Below are positions 12,701 through 25,141 of a stretch of 64,000 nt of DNA, one piece after another. The DNA is taken from contig CM075101.1 of assembly GCA_037576195.1 (NCBI GenBank), positions 13,144,001 through 13,208,000 of the forward strand, given 5' to 3'. Origin of the DNA: Phytoseiulus persimilis (Eukaryota > Arthropoda > Arachnida > Mesostigmata > Phytoseiidae). The notes below the pieces were generated by a model. The model had not been told where the DNA came from, did no database searches, and saw only the letters and a list, made by a program, of their open reading frames with translations. How positions within the stretch are numbered: position 1 is the first letter of the stretch; the number at the start of each line of letters is the position of its first letter. A program made the position numbers and the translations under genes.

Positions 12701-15700
12701 TCGAGCGCGGCTGTTCGTTCCGTACGTTTCAGCGGTAACCCGAAGCCTGCTGCAACAAGTGTTCTTGAGACCCAAGAGAGCTGATCGAGGTCTCAGAACA
12801 CGAGGTGCGCGACAAGTGGAGTTGTGATCCGCCGCGTCGCGAGCGGGGGAAAAGTGCCCACTTGCAATATCCATCCGAGGACGGCCGCTCTTGAAGTGCC
12901 GGTTGACTGCCAAATCATTCGTCTTGTCTGGAATCGAACCAACTATGTTGCCTCATTCGCAACCAGAGACACCGGATAGTGTTTCGCGTGAGCATTGAGT
13001 ACTCGCCTTGATTTTTCGATCGTGACTCTCCCTTCCTCCGCGAGGCGCACAAGGGCCACTTTGTAGAACAAAAAGCGTCTGAAGTTCTAATTTCCCTAAT
13101 GATGGTGAATCATTGCTAACCATTGCGTTGAAAACTGGAGGGAATTCCATGGATCTCCAGGAGAACGGAGGTAGTCGATTGTTCCGTCGGATAATCGTTT
13201 GAAGTAATCGCCTGGAAATCTAGATGAAGCGCACCTGCTCGTATTTCAATTCGATTGACGACGGATTTTCCCTGAGTTTCACAACGCCAGGCTGGTGAGT
13301 CAGTTGAAGCAGGCGAAACCGAAGTTGAAATCGCACGCATCGATGCCTCCCCGAGGAAAGCTTCTGGAGTACTTAGCTTCCTCTTCGTTATTATCATCAC
13401 TCGCGCAAACTCCACGCGCGCTGCTTCATGAGAGATGAAGGTGATTGCGAGACCGTCGAGCGTTCACTCTTCCAGCTGGTCATGCTACGCTTGTTCATTT
13501 TCTGTTGGGAGAAAAACAAGCGTGATTAAAGGAGCATCCGAAGATCCGCGAACCCACCGATGCGATAACTTTGCATCCATCAAATTTTAATTTCTGACTC
13601 CGACTCCTAATCCGATTTTTCCGTTCGGAATGGACGGAACTTCCCGTCGGGAGCTTCCGTCGTGAGTTTTGCTATGAGCCGACGATGAAGGTGACTGCAT
13701 CGGAGCCGGTTCACCGCGCGCTGCCGTTATGTAAACAGGCCGTAGAGAATTTCAAGTACCACTCATCATCGATGTTGACAAGTTTGAGGTCTCGTGAAAC
13801 GTTTCCCAGACCTGACGCCACCGCGCACAGGCAAAACCAATTTTCCCAGCCCCACGATGATTCCAAGGTGATTTTTGATGGCGTTTATTCTATGAGTGGA
13901 CACAGCTGGCTCACGATAAACTACAATTCCGCTGTTTGAGCAGTGGCCGCTCGCCCGCTCGCTCGCAACAAGAACCTGGTGACGTGATGCGACGGGGCGA
14001 GCTGTCGACAGAATCATATTGCTCTTGGCAGTGAAAACTCAAACGACACACAAACAGAAAAGGAAAGCTCGTATCGGATCGGAGCGAGATCTGAGGCCGT
14101 CACGGTTGACCCGCAGCGCCGTTAGAAACACCAGAGAGACCCTGCGACATCCTACGGTCGGGTCGTATCGAGAGTACTTTTCTCGTATCGCGCACAATCA
14201 GTTGCTCCGTCGGTCGGCCAGCGGTCGCTTGTTACTCAACAAGACCTTCAGATACGCAATGCTTGGTTTGTGATGCGCTTTGTCGACATTGTCGGACACA
14301 CGTTCAGTTCCGCCTTCCGCCAACAGAAGCCCGAAAGCGCTTGAGATCAGCGCTCACCCGTAACAAGCAACCGAAATCGGCCTTCTTGCCGTACAGTTCG
14401 CATTTCGTTCGTTCGTTCGTTTGTTTCGCATTTGATTTCCTCAAAAATTCACGTCGCCAGTTGGCGGTATTTTCTCATGATCGACTCAAGCAGCGAGGAG
14501 GAATATCGGTCTGGAATATTTTCTGTGTCGGATGTTGGGAGAACGGCACTGTACCGAAATGTTCAGGGCGGCGAAAAAAAAAAACGAGATATCCCGCACA
14601 GGAATCGACCGCAGCGAAGACGAGCGACACTTTCCCTGACGATCGGGAGCGATACTCGGAATATTTTTCTTCCAGGACTGGAGGAAGGAGACGTTCTCCT
14701 TTCAGCGGTTCTCGCCGAGCGTGGAGGAACTCCGTAACGAGTGAGGCAGAGCGGTCCTGCCATCGAATTTCACTCAGAGCGGAGCGTCACTTGACCTAAA
14801 TCGAAGACCATAGCGAGCGAATTTCAAAGCTTCCGCACCGAATCCGCTTCTTTTTCACTTTGGAGGCGTCTCGGGAGCTCGAGTCGGGATTCCCCCTGGT
14901 GGTCGAAGTCTGATGATGCCATTAGGAGGCGGATAATCGTCCGAGCCGCAAGGGGAAATTTCGATCTCAAGCTGGACGTAGAAGCTCTGAGCTCGTCCGG
15001 CATGTCTTCTCTCGCGGCAACAAGGCAACCGTCCAATAAAAAACTGTCTTGAACTTCCCAACGCGAAGCAGTTTTTGCACGGACGAATTGTTCTTTCAGC
15101 TGTCCTATCCGGACTCGGCCTCTGCGTTGTGTTTCGGAGCGCATGGCAGCGCTTCAAGTTTCGAGCTTGAGCAATACGCTCAATCGATTTCCGGCACCTC
15201 CCAAAGTTTTGAGTGCGTCCCACTCAACAGGCTCTTCCTCAAAAAGTGGATGAGCGACGAAAATCAAAAATTTTTCTTTCTAAAACCTTTTTCAAAAACC
15301 GCGAGAGTTGATTCCCTCATGACGATCGCTTCAACATGATACGCACGGAATCTGAACAGAATCCCAGGATCGCTTGAGTCGGTAGTCTGCTATGGATGTG
15401 AGCGGCAGGAACGCGCAAACGCCCGCCAGAAAATTTCATCGGACTACCCTAACGATATGTACGTTCAGAAATCGACGCACTGGATGTCTCATTCAAGCAC
15501 GTTGTCACCAGCGCTCCATTAGGGATCTGGGCTCAGCTCAAGGCATCGGGCAGACCACCTAAATAGCAGATCAATCGACCTCACACACAATGAGGCGTGA
15601 TCAAGGCGTTCAACGCTGCAGGCTCCATCCCTTCGATGGGGTTGCGTGTTCTGCAGACATTCTATATTTGCTCGCTGGCGAGGGAGTAGTTATCGAACGT

Positions 15701-16068
15701 GAAAGGTTTTCAGCTTGGAAGACTCGAATCCTCAGAATTCCTTTGTTTCTTTCTTTTAACACCGAGCTCGAGAGGACTCTCAGATGTTGAGAGCTCGAAG
15801 ATTGGGCGAGATCTCATCAGACTTCATTCCGAGCTCCGAGGCTGGGAGAAGTCGTTCAATCGCCATCAGTGGCAGGGATTCGGATTTTCCTCGCCTCCTT
15901 CCTTCTCCAAAGCTGTGACACATTCCCATTTTCTCCAGCACTGGCCGCCGCTGCAGCGGCAGCAGCGATCTTTCCGTTAGCGGCAGGGCGTTTGCTTCTG
16001 CTAAAAAACTGACCCAGAATTCTTGCGGACAGGGGGTCGACAATGGGTAGAGTGACGTTTGCCAGTCT
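6741..16068. other. No recognisable gene; scattered simple repeats
   Basis: Contains (GTTC)n runs at about 11958-11977 and 14405-14425, GC-rich CGGG/GCGA runs near 12530-12555 and 13945-13965, and an A-run near 14574-14584. Open frames of up to 178 codons (14263-14799) show no known motif. The right part may include the promoter and 5'UTR of the metalloproteinase. Confidence 0.55.
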
Positions 16069-16175
16069 GCAAGCCAGCCAGCCAGCCTGGCATCCAGTAG
16101 AACAGCCGGCAAACCAGCCAAGCCGGCCCGACCGAGCGGTCGCCGGCCCGCCCGCCCGCTCGTCCGTTCGGCCAG
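16069..16175. repeat. Imperfect CCAG/GCC/CCCG low-complexity tract 5' of the metalloproteinase
   Basis: Imperfect repeats of gccagcca, then gccggcccg and cgcccgcc units, ending about 85 bp before the metalloproteinase start codon. It probably lies in the 5' flank or 5'UTR. It could be a GC-rich promoter element or simple repeat slippage; no TATA box is evident beside it. Confidence 0.6.
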
Positions 16176-16259
16176 TATGGTGCGCGGGAGGTGAATCCGG
16201 GAGGCCATCACGTGTTCCAGATCACACAAACACGCATTTCACGCATTAGATCGCCATTG

Positions 16260-19200
16260 ATGCAAATTGGGTTCTCGGTCGTCGCCTTGGTCGGCGTTTT
16301 TAGCTTCCAAGGGGACGCGCTGGGAGCCATTCCTCGACCTCAGGAAGGAAACGCTCAGAACTCGTCCATTTCGGCAAGGGCTCGTTTCGATGATCGTTGA
16401 AGTTTTTTTTTTGTTGCTTCCAGCTGTATTTGCAACAGTTCGGATACATGGCTCCGATGATCCACGATTCCAATCGCTCCACCGCAGCGCTCATCGACGG
16501 ACGCGCCATGAGACACGCCGTTGAAAATTTCCAGAGAATGGCCGGCGTCAACGTCACGGGTAAGTGAATTCCATACGCCGTCACGAAACGCGATTTCTAC
16601 AAACGATATTTCTCCCGCGATTCTAGGAATCGACTCAAAATTAACCGAACAAAGTAGGCGGCCTTCGATTTGTGGCTTCCCAAACAAACGCACCTCGACA
16701 AGCACTGCGACGACCAGAATCGGTCAATGAAGCGATACTTCACTGGGAAACGCAGAACACAACAGCTCGTAACTGACGCATCCGGATGAAGGATCAAGGA
16801 CATGAACCTGTGGATTCGAGCGAAATTCCGGAGCACAACAACAAAGTTCTTGGCTTCCGTTTCATTAAATGACTTGGGCGGGACTTGGTTAGGGCGACTT
16901 GAGAACAAATTTCAATCTCACGCAGCCCGGAAGCCTTCCTCCGAAGGAAAGAGCTTTTTGACGCTCCAATCTCGGTAATGTTCCCTGCACACCTGAAAGT
17001 TGGGCACTGACAATTATTGCCCTAGGGACCACAAGTTCTCGTTACGTAAGCCTAATTCAATAGAGCTGACGAGAATAAATGACTTGTCAGCCTCCATTCC
17101 CGAAACTCAACTTGAAAACGCGTCGAACAACGGAGAACAGGTCACGGCATGCTTCACGTCTTCGACGTTCGGGAAGCGTGCGACAAAATCAGTTTTTGTT
17201 CGGTTATCAGAAGACGCATTAAAACGGATGGAGAAGCAGAAGATAAAGAGGAACAGAAATCTGTATCAGAAGGGAAAGTTTCATATGAATCATTCCAAAA
17301 GATGTGTTGCAGACGACGATTGGAGCGATCCAACCGTTCGCTGCAATTATTCCGTCGAAAAGTTCCCGCGGATAAAAACAAAAACCGCCTGGATTTTCCA
17401 CGGAACTTCCCTGCGTCGTCGGAATATCCACCGAAATATCAGGGCGTTTGTGATTTCTGCAACGCGTGAAGTCCTAGGGGGTTGTTGCCGATTTAACACG
17501 CACGGCTTCGTCTGTTCCGCAGGTGAAATAGATGATGACACTGCCAAGATGATGAATATGCCTCGCTGCGGCGTGAAAGACGTGGTCGGCAACGGATTTC
17601 GAGCCAAACGATACGTGCTCCAGGGAACGAAATGGGTCAACAAGGATCTCACCTATACGATATCTAAATACCCGAGGAGCGTCTCCAATAAGGTGCGAAC
17701 TCGCAATTCATCAGTTCCCAATCGATCCTCGTCAATTCTCAGACGGAATCCGACCGAAACTTTGACGAAACAGAGAATTTTCTCGCGAACGCTGTTTCAA
17801 GCGGCAGCCGACGGGAAAATATGAATTATGGAGCCCTTGAGGATAACGAGCGAGAAGATCGTGATGGCATCGTCCGCTGCTCAATTAGCTCATTGATGGG
17901 CGCAAACAATGGGAAATGATCGTTGCGGGGACTCTCCGAAACCTCTCGGGCTCTGAGTTGTGCGCTTCGCGTGAGTAGGAACTCCTTGAGTTTTCCAGAG
18001 AGCTCTCGACCGACTCGGACCGCCCACCGCACCTATCATTACAGCCCCACATTTTTTCAATGATTCCGACCGATTCGCTCGCGCTGGGAAGAGAGAGGAA
18101 CTATCTTCGGTGGAAGTTTTGGAGAATCGTGCTCTCGGCGACGAGTTTGCTCCTCTGGAACTATTTGTCGATCCCAAGCTAATTCTCCGCGTTTTCTTCG
18201 CCAGGCGAAGGTCGAGGCGGAATTAGCGAAAGCGTTCAAAGTTTGGAGCGATCACACACCACTGACGTTCACGCTGAAGAAGACGGGGCGGGTCAACATC
18301 GATATCTCCTTTGTTACCGGCGAGCACGGCGACGGTGATCCTTTCAGCGGACCTGGTGAGTGAATCACTCTGCTCCGTTCGCGGTGCAGGCTCCCTGTCT
18401 ACATGCGCTCCAGATGAGGCGCCAAGAAGGAGATCGGAGTGTCTGCTGGAATTTCACACGAAATCAACGATGGACTTTCAGGTGGAACCCTTGCGCACGC
18501 TTTCTTCCCTCGTTATGGAGGGGACATTCATTTCGACGACTCGGAGAAATGGACCATCGAAGAGTACGGCGGCATCAACTTGTTCCAGGTTAGTTTGGGT
18601 GATCAATAAGGAGCTGAAACTTGGTCCGTCAGTCCTCCCGAGAAAATCGTCGGAGGAGCGATCCAAGAACAGCTCAATTCTTCAGAAGCATGTTGGGTTC
18701 CTCCAGCGATTAACCAGTTCGTTGACCGCGCACTTGACACCACAGGTCGCGGCTCATGAAATTGGTCACTCTCTGGGTTTATCACACAGTGATGTGCGGA
18801 GTGCGTTGATGGCTCCGTTCTACAGAGGTTACGATCCTTACGCCAAATTGGACGAAGACGACATCGAAGGTGAGAACTTCGTTCCGCAAAATTTGAATGC
18901 TAGCTCGTTGGAGTCGGAATTGGCCGAGATGGGATAAATCGCCCCCTGTATCCGATCGCAGCGATTCAGAAAGTCTACGGTAAGAAGAGTTCGGAAAAGA
19001 CGACGGACAAACCCAAGCGGAGAAGACCGGTGACCACGAAACCACAGTTCGCGGAACCCGACATGTGCTCCGACTCTCGCATCGACGCCATCACCCGGAC
19101 CGAAGATAAATCTACCTACGTTTTCCGTGGGCAGTGGTACTGGAAATTAGAGGCGGAGGGCATCGCTTCTGGATACCCTCGGAAGATCAGCGATGATTGG

Positions 19201-20183
19201 ACCGGCTTACCAAACAACATCGACGCCGCTCTGACGTGGTCCGACGGAAAGACGTTCTTCTTCAAAGGTGGTCTCTATTGGCGCTTCAAGAATAAAGTCG
19301 CGGCGGCCGGATACCCGCAAAAAATATCCGTCGGATTCGCCGGTATCCCCAACGATATCGATGCCGCTTTCGTATGGAGTGGCAACGGCAAAACCTACTT
19401 CTTCAAGGTATAAAAATAACAATACCCGCCAAGCACAGCGATTCTTATCGGAAACTGGAGGAGCTCGATCGTTGCAGAACTTGTGATACCGAATATAGCG
19501 AAGTTCGTTTTTGGGTTCGCAGGGCGACAAGTATTGGAGATACGACTCCCGGGCCGAAGTGCCGGTTAGCAGTCGTTACCCCCAAGAAATATCCGTGGTC
19601 TGGGAAGGAATCCCATCGAATATCCACGCCGCATTCCAATGGCAGAACGGATACACCTACTTCTTCAAAGATCAAAGTTACTATCGCTTCAACGACAAGG
19701 ATTTCACTGTGAGTAGCCGATGCTCTGGATGTGGGAGCCGCATTCATTGTCTTTCTAGGGTTGACCGTCTAGAGAATCCGTGGGTTGCGGAATCTCTCAG
19801 CAAGACACCCCGAAGTTCGAGCCCTCTGAATTCCTTGGAATAAAGTTTGAGCGCCTCCCTCGCAGGTCGATCAAGGCTCGCCAGCGTATCCTCGCAGCAC
19901 AGCAGAGTGGTGGTTCGACTGCAAAGAGCTGAACAAGGGCTATCTCAGAGCTGTCAACGAAAGCCGCAGCAGCAGTCAAACGCATCCAGGGGAGAAAAGT
20001 CGCCGCGATGTCGACAAAGTCACCGAGCATGCGGACAAAGTCGCGGACGTTCAGTCGGGAGCGCTGTTAGAAGGGGCTCACTGGAAGGTTCACGAGGAAG
20101 CTCTCACGAGCTCTGCAGCCTCGCCTGCGTTCAGTCTTGCTCTGGTCATCTCGGCGTTGATAGTTATGTTAGTTGTAGTCTAG
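16260..20183 (+). CDS. GPI-anchored-type matrix metalloproteinase, complete, 9 exons, 583 aa
   Basis: Secreted zinc endopeptidase that cleaves extracellular matrix and surface proteins. Exons: 16260-16373, 16424-16559, 17523-17692, 18205-18355, 18482-18588, 18746-18869, 18962-19407, 19523-19708, 19866-20183; phases agree at all junctions. The start at 16260 is preferred over the in-frame ATG at 16191 because it opens directly with a signal peptide (residues 1 to about 22). Propeptide with cysteine switch PRCGVKD (97-103; the family usually has PRCGVPD), then furin site RAKR (110-113), then catalytic domain with [11 protein letters not shown] (zinc ligands H230, H234, H240; catalytic E231) and Met-turn M248. 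A basic, Thr-rich linker leads to a hemopexin domain (about 296-500, with YVFRGQWYW-type blades and two bounding cysteines). The chain ends in a hydrophobic stretch (about 566-583) with no cytoplasmic tail, preceded by small residues, as in GPI-anchored MMPs (vertebrate MT4/MT6-MMP, Drosophila Mmp2). Intron 1 is GC-AG. Orthology to a particular insect MMP is not proven. Confidence 0.96.
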
Positions 20184-20418
20184 AACTATAGCGAATTGTG
20201 AGTCAACAAATTCATGGTGATGTTGGGAGCGCCGTAGAGACCAGTGAAAGGATCTCATCGCGTTTCCAATCTGTACAAAAGCGTCCAAGCTCCTGGAGAG
20301 TGGACGATGCGCGCAGGCGCACTGCGCGGCTTGAAAACACATTGCCTGTGCTCTGTTCCGATATTTAAGATGTGATTTATTTTTGTAAACAGCTTCGAAT
20401 GAACAAATGCCCTGGAGG

Positions 20419-20424
20419 AATAAA
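20419..20424 (+). promoter_or_regulatory. Candidate poly(A) signal of the metalloproteinase gene
   Basis: AATAAA about 235 bp downstream of the metalloproteinase stop codon, on the coding strand. The spacing suits a short 3'UTR. The cleavage site itself cannot be read from sequence. Confidence 0.5.
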
Positions 20425-22570
20425 TCCAGTTGAGTTGTCTGGACGGTCTGGCTCCTCACTCCAACGTAGCCGACCACGAACGCGCGCGAAAAGCAACCGA
20501 ATTTAATAACTTCCGGGCACGGAGTTTTCACGAGAATTCACTCGGATCTGCATCCGATGGCGAACGGGCGGAGATATAGCAAGAAGGCCGTGAACGGAAT
20601 CTTGAGCCCAACACATAATAGACTAGGTTCCGCCCCCACTCCGCCGCATTGGCCTGAGATGAGCACGCAGCATCAGTAAGAGGGAAACCAATTTTTCTAG
20701 TGGGGGAACATTTTTCTCGGCCTAAGCCATCAATTGCTTTTCCTGGGCGAGCCTTCAAGCTGTTGTGTTCTTCGCTCGCCTTTGAAAAATTACGCGAACG
20801 GAAGAGAAGAGGAAGGAAATTGCTGATGCCGCCGCGCTCCCGCAACATGCTTCCTCGCCATCGAAACGGCAACGAAATGAGATGAAAGCCTTTCCCGTGC
20901 CGAAGTCCCCTTATTCGCTCAAAAGGCGTTGAATCACAGCCCAGAACAATGTGGATTTCTCCAACCGTTACTCTCGCACGGATTTGCTAGATTTTCGATG
21001 ACGTCGAAAACCTGCTCCAGATGAGCAAGGGACAGCATTCTGTTCCAAGATATCGTCTCGTTTCTGCTATTGTCACGTCTTCCTGCAATCTGTACACTCG
21101 TCGATCCACTCGGTAACTATGTTCCCTGAGAATGGCCGGGCTCTTGCTGCTTCCAATCAACAGGGTCTGTCTATCTATGCCTCGGAGCTGGCGAAGCGGT
21201 GAGCGCTCTCGCTTTAGTCGATTGTCCCCTTGGGAGCAGAAAGAGAGCAGGAAAAAGAGACCACGAGCAGCTACGCTTGACTATCGAGGACGGAGTGTTG
21301 TCCGAGGGCTATCGTTGCCACTCTCCAAATGTGTCTCGGCGGGTATCACAGCTTTCCCGAGCCCGTCGCAGGTTTCGCATTTCGTATGAGTCCGTGTCGG
21401 GAATCGTCGAGACCCTCCGCTCGTCGGGCCTCTCTCGGGAAGAGGACACTATCGAATGGAGAAGCGAGACTCTGATCGTTCCCGCTAAAAGTTTATCATA
21501 AACTTGTAGCTGAAGACAAGCGACCCCATCTTGCGCGCGCTGAGAAAACAACATCTCCTCTGTAACAACAACTGTGCAAGGGAGCACTGCAGAACAATCC
21601 CATCATCTAACCAAGGAAAACAATAATCGAGAACCATGAACGCGGTCCAGCGCTGTTTCGGTGCGACTGGAATGCGGCTTGGTCTCGCCAATACACAAAA
21701 ATGGCTTCGGATGGGATGAGCGGGCGTGACAACAATGGAACGAATTTTCCACAACATTACCCTGAAGGCGGCGGCTGGAGAAAGAGCACGAGAGGGAGGA
21801 TATTGTTGTGGGGAACGCATTCCTGCCGGCTTTCGAGAATCACATTCCGACAGGGAAGAAGGCTCCGATAAAAATCTGTAGCGGTCCCGAATCCCTCTCC
21901 TCCCGCCCCCAGTGGAAACAATTAGAGCTATCACGAGGTCGGAACAATAACAGCTGAAACAGGGAAGAGAGACGCGCGACTCGGAAGCCCAAATCATGGG
22001 CTCTGCGTTCCACGAGTGCGTGGCTCGGCCGGTCGGAATAGCCGAAACCCAGACGCAGCATCCCTGGGTGACAGGTTTTGATTCGATGGACCACTGACTT
22101 CTGAAACAGTTCCCTCACACGTCCGATCGAGTGTCGCGACATTGTCCCCGCGCCCCCAGAAGAACACATTTTGGTTCAGTGAGCGACCACATCCGCTCCA
22201 AGATCTCGCTGGTACGCCCTGAGTTCTCTACCAGAAATCGAGCCTTACAGCCAGAGCTGCCAAGAAGAGCTCGATGCTCAAATTGGATCGTCGGTTGGAG
22301 CTCCGCGTCCTGAACCAATCAGGAGATTTGAGCTCGGAACCACGTGTGGGACCGTGGAGACCATTCAGGTAAAGCCAAGATGACAAAGAAATTCGCAAAG
22401 CAAATGATGGTTCAAGTTGCACCAAAACTTATTTTGCATTGTGACGAATTTTTTTTAACACAGTTATCTCTTTCCTCATGTGGGTGTTTCCACAGGTGTG
22501 TTCCTGTATCGAGTGATTAGTTATTTCTCTCATTCCCATGTCGATGCGGAGCTCCTCATGATTCGCCGAG
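20425..22570. other. Convergent intergenic space between metalloproteinase and hydroxylysine-kinase genes
   Basis: No gene was recognised. A perfect 8-bp-arm hairpin (AAGTTTAT-C-ATAAACTT) lies at about 21489-21505. This interval also holds the 3'UTR of the minus-strand kinase gene, for which no canonical AATAAA was found. Confidence 0.55.
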
Positions 22571-24308
22571 CTAGGCGGAAATCCGGAAAGCATTCCCGAA
22601 AACGTGCTCGAATTTCTTTCTCTGGCTGAAAATACGACGCGTAGCTCCCCATCCTGTCAGCTGAGTGTTGATGCAGTAACGGTCTCCGGTATCCTTGTAA
22701 GCCGCCAAGCCGAGAACTAGAGACTGTGCCAAACGTCCGCAAATCATCACCTAAAATGCGGGCACGTCTCCGTGATACTTGCTACGGAAAAGATCATGGC
22801 AACGTAACGTTACGTTATGCAATGTTTCAAAGTATCTGGTATTCAGACGAAGAAATAGTCAGTCTTGGAACCCAAGACTGCAAACCAACTCAAAATGAAC
22901 CAGTCCTCTGGAATCGTTGCATTTACCTCACGTCTTTGCGATTTTCATCTTTGCGTGTTCAACTTACCACGAAAACTTCAATGTCTCCGAAGTCCGACAA
23001 GACGCTGGGCATGCGCTGGGTGTACGCGTCCGCTGCTACTCTGAAGTAATCATCCAGATCGTTCTCCAAGTCTGGCACTGCCGTGGCCAAGTACGCCAAT
23101 GCCACGGCCAGGTCGCAGACGAAGGGCCCACCCTGACACTCGAACAGATCCAAAACGGCTTTCACATGACCATCTTCACCGGTTAAAATGTTTGCGTCGT
23201 TCATGTCTCCGTGTAGAATCTCTGCTTAAATCATGATGCCTTAGCGCGAGCTCAAACTCGAATCCCTATCTTGCTCAGATTTCGGGGTTTGCTGCCATAG
23301 AAGGAATGAAATTTCTCCAAGATACTCACGCCTCTTGCACTTGAGTAGTTTTGGGAGGACTCTTTCCTCGTATTCCGTCGCGATATCCTGAATCAGAGCT
23401 CTATCTTCGGCGTTTTCCAACAGGTCGAGGTATTCAGCAACCCGATGAGTGTTGATCCAGGAGAACAGCGTGTTGCGGCCGCGAACGAGCGGATATTCCG
23501 TTTGTCGTTGGAACACGTCGTGAATTTTCCCAACCAGCTCGCCCCACTCAGAGCTTTGCTGACTTGTCAATTTTCCTTTCTCTAGGACTCTCCCTGAATA
23601 TGGTCACAGCCGCCTTTGAGATTCCGAACGCTGAGCTCTCGGTGCTCGCTTTGAACATCGCCATTTGCTCTTCGGCAGAATTTCAAAGCCGATTCAGCTC
23701 AGGTTCCGGAGAGCGAGTCCACTTGCTCTTGCGAGGATGCATTAGTGAGCTTCGCGCATAAAAGGTCCCCGTGTTGGAAAATTTGAGGCACTCACCGGGA
23801 ATGTAATCGAACAATCTCACGAAACAAGTTTTCTTTCGGTTGCCGACCTGCATTCTGAAATCTGCCATTCGAGCTCCAAATACTGTGTTCAACGGAACCG
23901 GGCAGCAGACCGAACGAGATAAAACGCTCATGAGCTCGTTCATCTCATCTGTAACATTCTGAGAGATATTGAGCGATTCGAGATTCGCGGAATCGTCATT
24001 GAACCACCCAACTTGCCGTGCAATTCTCTGTTCTCGCTACTTTTCCAATTCATGATTTTCAGGAGCAGTTCACGGCCGTCAGCTTTTGTCTGGAAAGAAT
24101 GAGAAGATGTTGCTCTGACTGAATCTATCCGACTTTGGAATCATCCACATAGGATGCAAAAAGTTTTCTGGCCTACCCTGACAAGGAAGTTCTGGTCGGA
24201 GAAGCTCACCAGAGCTTTGATGCTCTCTACCTCTTCAATTTCATAGTTCTTTCTCAGGACTCTTCCGATTTCATCCAGAGATAGCGAGGGTCTTTCAACG
24301 CTGACCAT
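22571..24308 (-). CDS. Hydroxylysine kinase-like protein (HYKK/AGPHD1 family), complete, 6 exons, 351 aa
   Basis: Family members (APH/choline-kinase fold) phosphorylate 5-hydroxy-L-lysine with GTP in lysine/collagen breakdown. Exons on the minus strand: 24308-24177, 24089-24017, 23948-23796, 23593-23330, 23221-22968, 22750-22571; phases agree throughout. The N-terminal part matches the family pattern of a Y-x-(9)-LVSFSDQNFLVR strand; next come LLLKIMNWKSS, the VRLFDYIPG segment, YPLVRGRN, and the Brenner-type catalytic motif HGDMNDAN (211-218; D213 the expected base, N218 a metal ligand). The second metal-binding loop reads LDLFECQGG (D232), where the family normally has IDFGD. The C-terminus (AQSLVLGLAAY ... 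TGW) also fits the family. Intron 2 has a GC donor (GCAAGT). The human protein is about 373 aa, so the length is normal. The altered D232 loop leaves activity uncertain. Confidence 0.9.
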
Positions 24309-25141
24309 GGTGTATTGCGCCCTCTGGAGCCTGAGCTGGCACGTAATCAACACCTCCAAGATCCTGTTCAAACGAACAAACAATGTCACACCACTCCTCG
24401 TAAAATCACTACTCGATTCACGATCGTTCACGAAACCAGCTAACGCTGACTAAGAAAACCGACAGGTGGGACGAAACGCCTTGCAGGCCGCCCGTTAGCA
24501 ATGCTGCAATTAAAGAACTCTTTGATTGCAGTCGACAGCGAGATATATCCAGGCTCAGAGGTTGCAAATCTCTGGAAGGGGGCAGAAGCGTCATAAAATG
24601 TAACAAGCTCTTCCATATTTTACCACTCAAGTACATAGATACGGCGGATATATTGAACACGAACCGTCAGGCAATTTCGATGGTGACAGAACCTAGTTAT
24701 GAACTATCTGTCGACGATAGAAACAGCGCCATCGCGATAGCGGCTTCCAAAGTCTCCTAGGACAGGCGAATCGATGGATTCCGGACTCGACCGGAGCCCT
24801 CAGTGAGCTTCCTGAGAGGAGTATATCTCGTTAATGATCTCCTTGTGTCCTGATAGATCTCAGAGAATTTGCCGCTGGAGGTGCGCCGGTATGCCAGAAA
24901 TCCGTCCGTCGTGTATGATCACCAAGACGCGAATCTTCTAACTATACCTCTGGTTGTGAGAGTGGTTCGATGCATCGGGAAGACTGTAGTGACGATTCCC
25001 GCGAGATTCCGTTGTAGAAGCAACTTTAAAGTTTGTACCGTTGGCCACAGAGTGCTAGTCCTGAGAGGAGGACTCAGGCGGGACTTGCATCCCTTTAAAA
25101 ACAGATGAGCAATACAGGGTGGCTTTTTCGAGGCTCGGGAG
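24309..25141. other. 5' flank of the hydroxylysine-kinase gene; nothing recognised
   Basis: Intergenic DNA between the kinase start codon and the palindromic element. It should contain the kinase promoter, but no TATA box or initiator stands out. Confidence 0.5.

Noticed and set aside
14263-14799. 178-codon open frame on the plus strand
   Set aside because: No recognisable domain; another frame is also open across the same DNA, and the sequence includes an A-run and simple repeats.
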